Shown here in pieces: positions 1 through 4,473 of a DNA stretch of 7,188 nucleotides (positions are counted from its first letter, which is position 1; the number at the start of each line of letters is the position of its first letter). Made by a program: the position numbers and the translations under genes. The DNA comes from Oscillospiraceae bacterium. Its GTDB lineage: Bacteria > Bacillota_A > Clostridia > Oscillospirales > Oscillospiraceae. The notes beneath the pieces are model-generated. The model was not told where the DNA came from and did no database searches. It saw only the letters and a list, made by a program, of their open reading frames with translations. Where the stretch lies: the NCBI GenBank assembly GCA_017936985.1, contig JAGBEM010000014.1, positions 1-7,188 of the forward strand, read 5' to 3'.

Positions 1-1
1 T

Positions 2-166
2 GAAGCAACAGAGGTTCCCACTGAGGAACCTGCAACGGAGGTTACCGTTCCACCTACGGAAGAAGTGACGATACCGCCGACAGAAGAACCTGGGACAGAA
101 GACACCCAGCCAACCCAAACACAGGGAGGAATCGGGGATGTGGACAATGGTGCCGGGTGGCATTAA
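2..166 (+). CDS. C-terminal tail of a Thr/Glu/Pro-rich protein (5' end outside window)
   Basis: An open frame enters from the left edge and runs 54 codons to TAA at 164-166. The first 40 residues are a low-complexity Pro/Thr/Glu/Val linker with degenerate repeats of the type PTEEPATEV, PPTEEVTI and PPTEEPG. Such linkers are typical of secreted or cell-wall-spanning proteins. The last 13 residues differ in character: GGIGDVDNGAGWH, glycine-rich and ending in Trp-His. No membrane anchor or LPXTG motif is seen in this part. The stop lies 9 nt before the start of the HprK-like kinase with no terminator between, so the two are probably cotranscribed. The protein is therefore a candidate substrate or cargo of the downstream kinase/PqqD/peptidase/ABC set. 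That role is inference, and the family cannot be named from the tail alone. Confidence 0.7.
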   Translation, partial: EATEVPTEEPATEVTVPPTEEVTIPPTEEPGTEDTQPTQTQGGIGDVDNGAGWH

Positions 167-175
167 GGTAAGAGT

Positions 176-883
176 ATGATCAATTTTACAATGAAAGCAG
201 CCGGCCAGACAGTGGCAGTAAGTGCTATGTTTGAAAGCACTCGGGATTATTGCAAGCAGTATATATGTCAGGAAACGCCTGGCTTTGCGATTACCATTTT
301 GCCGGAAGACATTGCTTTGGAACGAAAAAAGAGTGCTGGGAATTATTCGGATGCTTATCTGGAAACCATTGCGCTGCAGCGGAAAATTACGGAAGTGTTG
401 TTTGATTATGATACGCTGCTGTTTCACGGGAGCTTGATAGCGGTGGACGGTGTCGGCTACTTATTCACGGCAAAGAGTGGTACCGGAAAGTCTACCCATA
501 CCCGACTCTGGCGGGAACTGCTGGGCGATCGGGCGGTCATGGTCAATGACGACAAGCCTTTTCTTCGGATCACGCGGGGAGCGGTACAGGCCTACGGTTC
601 TCCTTGGAACGGAAAGCATGGTCTGGGGAATCATATTTCTGTACCCCTTAAGGCAATTTGCCTTTTAGAACGGGGCAAAGAAAATCAAATTCAGAAAATT
701 CCGGCGAAGGAAGCGGTGTTCATGCTGCTGCAGCAGAGCAGCCGGCCCGCAGATCTGCAGCGGATGCCTAAATACATGGAATTGTTGGATGGCTTGTCGG
801 AGAGCGTGGAATTTTACCGTATGCAGTGCAACATGGATCCGGAAGTCGCAAAGGTTGCATTTGAAGCAATGTCGCAGCAATAA
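176..883 (+). CDS. HprK-like (HPr kinase/PEP carboxykinase fold) P-loop kinase
   Basis: This 235-residue protein has the P-loop AKSGTGKST at residues 99-107, followed by HTRLW (108-112). A second acidic motif, NDDKP (124-128), sits where HPr kinases carry their Asp-Asp pair. A conserved-looking segment, YGSPWNGKHGLGNH (140-153), follows. Real HPr kinase/phosphorylase is over 300 residues with an extra N-terminal domain. This protein is shorter, as are the HprK-related kinases found in lasso-peptide and SynChlorMet-type clusters, some of which phosphorylate precursor peptides. Its place directly before a PqqD-family gene supports a peptide-modification role rather than control of the sugar phosphotransferase system. 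The start at 176 follows a weak purine-rich site (AAGGTAAGAG, 165-174). A second in-frame ATG at 191 is possible but has no better site. The substrate is unknown. Confidence 0.82.
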   Translation: MINFTMKAAGQTVAVSAMFESTRDYCKQYICQETPGFAITILPEDIALERKKSAGNYSDAYLETIALQRKITEVLFDYDTLLFHGSLIAVDGVGYLFTAKSGTGKSTHTRLWRELLGDRAVMVNDDKPFLRITRGAVQAYGSPWNGKHGLGNHISVPLKAICLLERGKENQIQKIPAKEAVFMLLQQSSRPADLQRMPKYMELLDGLSESVEFYRMQCNMDPEVAKVAFEAMSQQ

Positions 884-891
884 AGAAGGAG
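884..891 (+). promoter_or_regulatory. Ribosome binding site of the PqqD-family gene
   Basis: AGAAGGAG lies 9 nt before the ATG at 901 and directly after the kinase stop codon. It is the strongest Shine-Dalgarno in the first part of the operon and fixes the start of the small PqqD-like protein. Confidence 0.8.
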
Positions 892-900
892 AATAAAAGC

Positions 901-1161
901 ATGAAATTGAAAGACGGATTCCTTCTGCGGGAAGTAGCAGGCCAGACAGTGGTGCTGCCTACCGGTAGCGAGCTGAATCTGAATATGATGATCACATTAA
1001 ACGAAACCGGCAAATTCCTTTGGGAACAGATGCAAAATGAAATCTCGGAAGATGCGCTGGTTTGTGCATTGCTGGCAGAGTATGATGTAGACGAAGACCG
1101 GGTGCGCAAGAGTGTGGAAGCTTTTGTGGCCAAGCTAAAAAACCATGAGCTCCTCGCCTGA
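901..1161 (+). CDS. PqqD-family peptide chaperone (RiPP recognition element)
   Basis: This is an 86-residue protein with the typical PqqD layout. It has an N-terminal beta-rich part (KDGFLLREVAGQTVVLP), a central motif ITLNETGKFLWEQM (residues 31-44) and a helical C-terminal half containing LLAEYDVDEDRVRKSVEAF. The Asn-Glu-Thr/Ser-Gly-x-x-hydrophobic-Trp pattern is the family hallmark. PqqD-like domains bind the leader of a precursor peptide and present it to modifying or cleaving enzymes. Length and motif match stand-alone family members well. It overlaps the next gene by 17 bp, so translation is probably coupled. Lying between an HprK-like kinase and a peptidase, it could deliver one substrate to both. 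That substrate is not identified. Confidence 0.88.
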   Translation: MKLKDGFLLREVAGQTVVLPTGSELNLNMMITLNETGKFLWEQMQNEISEDALVCALLAEYDVDEDRVRKSVEAFVAKLKNHELLA

Positions 1162-1624
1162 ACGTGTGATTTTGGGCGACGAGCTGATGGAGCTGGTTCG
1201 CAGTCAGCTGGCTGCGGGACAGAAGGTTCGCTATCTGCCCTTTCGTGGCGTGAGCATGATGCCGATGCTGCGGCAGGGAAAAGATGCGGTGGAGATCGCA
1301 CCGCTGCCCAAAAAGTTGAAGAAATACGATCTGCCAGTTTATCAATACCCCAGTGGAAAATATGTCATGCATCGCATTGTTGGGGTGAAAGCTGACCACT
1401 ACATATGCCTCGGGGATAATACCTACGAATACGAGAAAGTTGCGCAGGAGCAGATGATCGGAATCGTAAGCGCCTTCCAGCGAGGAGACAGGCGAATCAG
1501 CGTGGATGCTCCAATGTACCGGTTTTATTGCCGGGTCTGGTGGGGGCTGTTTCCTCTGCGCAAATTCTTAAAACGTATCAAACGATGGCTGCGGAGGCAC
1601 TTGAAATGCAAAAATCACCCTTAA
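1145..1624 (+). CDS. S24/S26-family (signal-peptidase-like) serine protease, Ser/His type
   Basis: This 159-residue protein shows signal peptidase boxes. RGVSMMPML (residues 34-42) carries the presumed nucleophile Ser37. YVMHRIVGV (73-81) has His76 where bacterial type I enzymes use Lys, as in SipW and eukaryotic SEC11. The GDN box (90-92) is followed by MIGIVSAF. There is no N-terminal membrane segment. Instead the C-terminus (about 126-155) is aromatic and very basic, and could be a peripheral membrane anchor. In a cluster with PqqD and an ABC exporter it would fit as a leader-removing protease, taking the place of the transglutaminase-like B2 protease of lasso clusters; this is inference. 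ATG 1145 has no clear ribosome site and overlaps PqqD by 17 bp. In-frame starts at 1166 (GTG) and 1187 (ATG) remain possible. Confidence 0.8.
   Translation: MSSSPERVILGDELMELVRSQLAAGQKVRYLPFRGVSMMPMLRQGKDAVEIAPLPKKLKKYDLPVYQYPSGKYVMHRIVGVKADHYICLGDNTYEYEKVAQEQMIGIVSAFQRGDRRISVDAPMYRFYCRVWWGLFPLRKFLKRIKRWLRRHLKCKNHP
1593..1597 (+). promoter_or_regulatory. Ribosome binding site that sets the ABC exporter start
   Basis: GGAGG lies 8 nt before ATG 1606, inside the 3' end of the peptidase gene. The reading frame is open further upstream, with ATGs at 1528 and 1585. Only 1606 has this spacing, and the residues before it would only add an extension unlike exporter N-termini. Confidence 0.75.
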
Positions 1625-3270
1625 TTTGGCTGACAAAACAAGTACGCCGGCGGATACCGGCGATCCTCATAATGACAGCTGCTCAAGTTGGAAATGCGCT
1701 GCTGACAGTTATTTTTGCCCTGGGAACCCGTGGTGTTATCGACAGCGCGATTGCCGGAGATCAGGCGGCGTTTCGGCAGGCGTGCCTGTACCAGGCGGCA
1801 ATCATTGGGGGCATTCTCCTTTGTTTGACCGTAATGCGCAATCTGCGGGATCGGCTGCAGGCTGATCTGGAACGGGATTGGAAGCAGCGGCTGCTGTGTG
1901 GTTTGCTGCATGGCAATTATGCTGCGGTGTCGTCCTATCACAGCGCTGAGCTTTTAAATCGACTAAATAACGATGTGACAAAGGTCAATGAGGGTGTTTT
2001 GTCTGTAGTGCCCGGCGCTGCAGCAATGGTTACCCGGGTAGTTGCGGGCGTGGCGGTCCTGGGCGCCCTTGACGGGCGGTTTACGCTGTTGATCGCAATG
2101 GTAGGTGTGCTGGTGGTTCTGCTGACAGGCTTGATGCGGCGGCGCCTGAAGCGGCTGAATAAAAAAGTCAGCGAACACGACGGCATTGTATCGGGCTTTC
2201 TGCAGGAAGTTATGGAGAAACTGCTGATGGTGCAGGCCATGGATGTTTCCGGGGAAGTGGAAAAACGGGCGGAAGGTCTGTTAAATGAGCGCTATGAGAT
2301 TCAGCGCAGGCGGAAAAATGTGTCTTTGTTGACGAATACGGGCATCAGTATCTTAGCTTATGGTGCCGGTTTTTTGGCGCTTGTCTGGTGTGCCGGACGG
2401 CTGCTGCAGGGACAAATGAGTTATGGCTCGCTGATGGCGGTCATTCAGTTGGTAAATCAGCTGCGCTCACCCTTTGTGAACTTGTCCGGCGTGATGCCTA
2501 AGTATGTGTCTATGCTGGCGTCGGCGGAGCGGTTGATGGAACTGCAGGAAATCCAGGGAGAACCGGAACCGGCAGAGCAGATGGCTGCGGATATGTATAG
2601 CCGCATGGTAGCGCTCGAGGCGCAGGCGCTGTCCTTTTCTTATGACCGGGATCAGGTATTCAGCCACAGCAACTTTTCGCTGCCTAAGGGTGCGTTTGCG
2701 GTGATCACCGGCCCTTCCGGTATTGGCAAGAGTACCCTTTTGAAGCTGCTGCTGGGCGTTTTTCGGCCTGAAAGCGGACGGCTATACATGCGCCTGGAAG
2801 ACGGCGAATTGGCGCTTGATCGCAGTACAAGGCGTCTATTCGCCTATGTGCCCCAAGGCAATTTGCTGCTTAGCGGCACAATTCGGGAAAATTTGACTAT
2901 TGTGAAACCTTCGGCAACGGATGCACAGATCGAGCAGGCGATTCATGTTAGCGCCATGGATGCTTTTCTGCCCCAGCTTCCGCATGGGCTGGATACGCCT
3001 TTGGGTGAAAGCGGCGCAGGATTGTCGGAAGGACAGGCGCAGCGGTTGGCGATTGCCCGGGCGGTGCTGGGTGGTGCGCCGATACTGCTGCTGGATGAAT
3101 GTACATCTGCGCTGGACACAGAAACGGAACAGACGGTGCTGCAGCGATTGAAAGAGCTGCCGGGCAGAACCTGTATTGCTGTTACCCACAGACCTGCGGC
3201 AGCGGCGCTGTGCGATTGGCGTCTGGAAGTGTCGGATGGCAAGATTTGCTGTATGCAGGTTGAAAAATAA
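1606..3270 (+). CDS. Half-size ABC exporter (fused membrane and ATPase domains)
   Basis: With the start at 1606 the protein is 554 residues, the normal size of a homodimeric ABC exporter. The first 300 or so residues form the membrane domain, with hydrophobic stretches near residues 17-40, 65-80, 135-175 and 245-275. The ATPase domain has Walker A GPSGIGKST (369-377), Q-loop Gln417, signature LSEGQ (473-477, a variant of LSGGQ), Walker B ILLLDE with Asp497-Glu498, and the switch His528. No C39 peptidase domain precedes the membrane part, which fits a separate protease being encoded just upstream. The gene overlaps the peptidase by 19 bp and is the last gene before a strong terminator. By family it exports peptides, lipids or drugs; by context a processed peptide is most likely, but the cargo is not shown. 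Confidence 0.9.
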   Translation: MQKSPLIWLTKQVRRRIPAILIMTAAQVGNALLTVIFALGTRGVIDSAIAGDQAAFRQACLYQAAIIGGILLCLTVMRNLRDRLQADLERDWKQRLLCGLLHGNYAAVSSYHSAELLNRLNNDVTKVNEGVLSVVPGAAAMVTRVVAGVAVLGALDGRFTLLIAMVGVLVVLLTGLMRRRLKRLNKKVSEHDGIVSGFLQEVMEKLLMVQAMDVSGEVEKRAEGLLNERYEIQRRRKNVSLLTNTGISILAYGAGFLALVWCAGRLLQGQMSYGSLMAVIQLVNQLRSPFVNLSGVMPKYVSMLASAERLMELQEIQGEPEPAEQMAADMYSRMVALEAQALSFSYDRDQVFSHSNFSLPKGAFAVITGPSGIGKSTLLKLLLGVFRPESGRLYMRLEDGELALDRSTRRLFAYVPQGNLLLSGTIRENLTIVKPSATDAQIEQAIHVSAMDAFLPQLPHGLDTPLGESGAGLSEGQAQRLAIARAVLGGAPILLLDECTSALDTETEQTVLQRLKELPGRTCIAVTHRPAAAALCDWRLEVSDGKICCMQVEK

Positions 3271-3282
3271 CACAGACGAATT

Positions 3283-3312
3283 AAAGACGAGATCTACGGA
3301 TCTCGTCTTTTT
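3283..3312 (+). terminator. Rho-independent terminator after the ABC exporter
   Basis: AAAGACGAGATC (3283-3294) pairs perfectly with GATCTCGTCTTT (3299-3310) around a TACG loop, and the 3' arm runs into a T-stretch (3308-3312). The 12-bp stem is closed by C-G around UACG, a member of the very stable UNCG tetraloops. It lies 12 nt after the exporter stop and separates the export cassette from the collagen-like operon. Confidence 0.92.
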
Positions 3313-3361
3313 GCGTTTTGACGAGGAAATGTTGGAAAGGAAGTGTTCAGAAAGGTGTGGC

Positions 3362-3394
3362 GGTTGCATAAAAACAGGCAACCAATGGCTGTTT
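3362..3394 (+). promoter_or_regulatory. Candidate H-type RNA pseudoknot in the leader of the collagen-like operon
   Basis: Two perfect 6-bp helices interlock. GGTTGC (3362-3367) pairs with GCAACC (3378-3383), and AAACAG (3372-3377) pairs with CTGTTT (3389-3394). Loop 1 is 4 nt (ATAA), the helices abut without a gap, and loop 3 is 5 nt (AATGG). These are standard proportions for an H-type pseudoknot. The region lies between the terminator at 3312 and the TTG start at 3455 and is not convincingly coding. I do not recognise a named riboswitch class. No good sigma-A promoter is visible in 3313-3361, so where the transcript starts is unknown. Confidence 0.4.
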
Positions 3395-3406
3395 GACCAT
3401 AAAGGT

Positions 3407-3423
3407 GAAAGGCGATGCCTTTC
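3407..3423 (+). promoter_or_regulatory. Leader hairpin with a start codon in the loop
   Basis: GAAAGGC (3407-3413) pairs with GCCTTTC (3417-3423) around the 3-nt loop GAT. The ATG at 3415-3417, start of a possible 18-codon leader ORF, lies in the loop and first base pair. The purine run that could serve as its ribosome site is inside the stem. It sits 13 nt after the candidate pseudoknot and 16 nt before the ribosome site of the BppU-like gene. Role unknown; no T-run follows, so it is not a terminator. Confidence 0.4.
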
Positions 3424-3471
3424 GACATCTATAAGCAGAAAGGAAGTTACGGATTTGGTTATAACGCATAA
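3415..3471 (+). CDS. Possible 18-residue leader peptide
   Basis: ATG 3415 opens an 18-codon frame ([18 protein letters not shown]) ending in TAA at 3469-3471. AAAGGTG (3401-3407) is a plausible ribosome site 7 nt upstream. It is in a different frame from the BppU-like gene and overlaps that gene's proposed TTG start by 17 nt, so its translation could couple to or compete with the TTG start. The aromatic/glycine-rich end is unusual. Frames this short arise often by chance, so this is only a candidate. Confidence 0.25.
   Translation: MPFDIYKQKGSYGFGYNA
3439..3446 (+). promoter_or_regulatory. Ribosome binding site supporting a TTG start
   Basis: AAAGGAAG ends 8 nt before TTG 3455. No in-frame ATG nearby has a comparable site: ATG 3329 has GAGG only 2 nt away, and ATG 3479 has none. 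This site decides the proposed start of the BppU-like protein. Confidence 0.6.
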
Positions 3472-4051
3472 GCTGACAATGGACCTGGAAGTGAAAGAAC
3501 CAATAAAGTGGATCGAAATACCACAGGGAGAAGTAAATACACGAAATATCAGATTGTTGTTGACTGCAGATTACCGACCATGGGTAATTCCGGAAAACGC
3601 AGTGGTACTGATCCGATACAGAAAACCGGATGGGACAGAGGGCGAATACGACACACTGCCGGATGGCACGGCAGCCTGGTCGGCAGAGGAAAATGTGCTT
3701 ACCATTTCGCTGGTGCCCCAGGTTTTGACAATGGCGGGATCTGTAATGCTGTATGCAAGCATCCGCTTGGATGATCAGGTGCTCAACACATTTGCTGTGG
3801 ATATCCGCGTTCGTGCGGCGTATGACAGCGATGCAGGCAACAGGATCGATGCATCGGAAGATTATTTCTATATGACAAGAGTCATGCCTGGCCCGGACAC
3901 GGCACAAATCGGTCAGTATATTTGCGTGGCAGATGTGGATCCTCAGGGGAGAGTGACGCAGGTCAAGGCTGTGGATGCTGCGGCTGGCAGAGATGGCGAG
4001 CCCGGAGCAGACGGAACAGGAATTGTAGCAATTAAAATTATGGAGGTATAA
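3455..4051 (+). CDS. BppU-like phage baseplate upper-domain protein with short collagen-like tail
   Basis: With the TTG start the protein has 198 residues. Residues 3-115 match the N-terminal domain of phage upper baseplate proteins (BppU/DUF2479 type). They contain [26 protein letters not shown] (from 24), [19 protein letters not shown] (53-71) and [18 protein letters not shown]. That domain anchors tail-fibre parts to the baseplate. A linker of the [18 protein letters not shown] type (153-170) follows, then four Gly-X-Y triplets (178-189) and the tail IVAIKIMEV. The frame is open back to 3176 inside the ABC gene, but that stretch crosses the terminator and the structured leader and is Cys-rich nonsense in character. 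ATG 3479 would cut into the domain. No tape-measure, sheath, portal or lysis gene accompanies it, so it may be a domesticated surface or tail-like part rather than a working prophage gene. Confidence 0.75.
   Translation: MVITHKLTMDLEVKEPIKWIEIPQGEVNTRNIRLLLTADYRPWVIPENAVVLIRYRKPDGTEGEYDTLPDGTAAWSAEENVLTISLVPQVLTMAGSVMLYASIRLDDQVLNTFAVDIRVRAAYDSDAGNRIDASEDYFYMTRVMPGPDTAQIGQYICVADVDPQGRVTQVKAVDAAAGRDGEPGADGTGIVAIKIMEV
4042..4046 (+). promoter_or_regulatory. Ribosome site embedded in the Met-Glu-Val-stop codons
   Basis: GGAGG lies 7 nt before ATG 4054 and spans the ATG GAG GTA codons at the end of the BppU-like gene. The C-terminal Glu-Val of one protein is thus encoded by the ribosome site of the next. 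Confidence 0.8.
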
Positions 4052-4053
4052 TT

Positions 4054-4470
4054 ATGGCTGACAAGAATTACACACTGACTTTTGAGATGAGCGACGGCAC
4101 AGAGCAGAGCGTCCAGTTTACCGCACCCCAAGGCCCTCAGGGCATTCAGGGCATTCAGGGTGAGAAGGGCGAAAAAGGTGACAAGGGCGATACTGGTGCC
4201 ACTGGCGCTGCCGGCACAAACGCCACTATCACCGGAGCTACTGCCACGGTGGATGCCAATGTGGGAACACCCAGTGTTACCGTGACACCTGGCGGAACGA
4301 GTGCTGCCCGTACCTTTGCCTTTGCTTTTAAGAATCTAAAAGGCGCAAAAGGTGACACCGGTGCTCAAGGTCCTCAGGGTGAGAAGGGCGATACCGGCGC
4401 GCAGGGTCCCCAGGGCGCTACAGGCGCAGATGGTGTTGGTGTTATAAGCATCACGATTTCTGAGGTGTAA
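4054..4470 (+). CDS. Small collagen-like protein (two Gly-X-Y blocks)
   Basis: This 138-residue protein has five parts. The N-terminal tag [16 protein letters not shown] and following (1-26) is shared with the next gene. A first collagen block of nine triplets (27-53) is rich in GEK, GDK and GDT. A Thr/Val/Ala-rich spacer (55-96) has the [19 protein letters not shown] type seen in Firmicutes tail-fibre and exosporium-like proteins. A second block of 11 triplets (97-129) follows, then the tail VISITISEV. There is no signal peptide or anchor. Gly-X-Y runs imply trimeric collagen-type stalks. Thr in the Y position (GDT, GAT) could carry O-glycans, as in Bacillus BclA; this is inference. It lies 2 nt after the BppU-like stop, so the pair is translationally coupled. 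Confidence 0.85.
   Translation: MADKNYTLTFEMSDGTEQSVQFTAPQGPQGIQGIQGEKGEKGDKGDTGATGAAGTNATITGATATVDANVGTPSVTVTPGGTSAARTFAFAFKNLKGAKGDTGAQGPQGEKGDTGAQGPQGATGADGVGVISITISEV
4351..4422 (+). repeat. Two-copy 36-bp tandem repeat in the collagen block
   Basis: 4351-4386 and 4387-4422 encode [12 protein letters not shown] and [12 protein letters not shown]. The first 10 codons give identical residues but differ at several third positions (for example GACACC against GATACC). The duplication is therefore old or under protein-level selection rather than a fresh slippage event. Confidence 0.7.
4462..4465 (+). promoter_or_regulatory. Ribosome site embedded in the Glu-Val-stop codons
   Basis: GAGG, part of GAG GTG TAA at the end of the collagen-like gene, lies 8 nt before ATG 4474. 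This repeats the arrangement at 4042-4046. Confidence 0.7.
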
Positions 4471-4473
4471 AGT

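Noticed and set aside
125..163. A lasso-peptide core at the end of the upstream protein: Thr at -2, Gly first, Asp at ring position 7 (GGIGDVDNGAGWH)
   Set aside because: The pattern fits formally, but no lasso cyclase or transglutaminase-like B2 protease is seen, the leader is a long PTEE repeat unlike lasso leaders, the tail has a single bulky residue, and the C-terminus is His rather than the Ser or Thr used by lasso kinases.
768..1399. Overlapping minus-strand frames opposite the PqqD and peptidase genes
   Set aside because: They are composition shadows of recognisable + strand genes, rich in His, Ser and Arg, with no recognisable domain.
1528..1605. Upstream ATGs (1528, 1585) for the ABC exporter
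   Set aside because: They lack a well-spaced ribosome site and would overlap the peptidase gene more deeply; ATG 1606 has GGAGG at 8 nt.
3318..3346. Promoter with TTGACG (3318-3323) after the first terminator
   Set aside because: The -10 position at 17-18 nt reads AAGTGT or AGTGTT, which is too far from TATAAT to support the call.
3176..3454. Longer N-terminus of the BppU-like protein, with ATG starts at 3176 or 3329
   Set aside because: The extension would run through the ABC gene's 3' end, the terminator and the structured leader. Its residues are Cys/Arg-rich and unlike the family, and ATG 3329 has a ribosome site only 2 nt away.
3362..3454. Cyclic-di-GMP (GEMM) riboswitch in the collagen operon leader
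   Set aside because: ACAGGCAACC is superficially similar to the first GEMM motif, but the expected GAAA loop, the ACGCAAAGC element and the second-helix motifs are missing.
4155..4358. Antisense frame with Pro/Val/Ser/Phe repeats opposite the collagen-like gene
   Set aside because: It is the expected shadow of a Gly-X-Y coding repeat read on the opposite strand and has no ribosome site.
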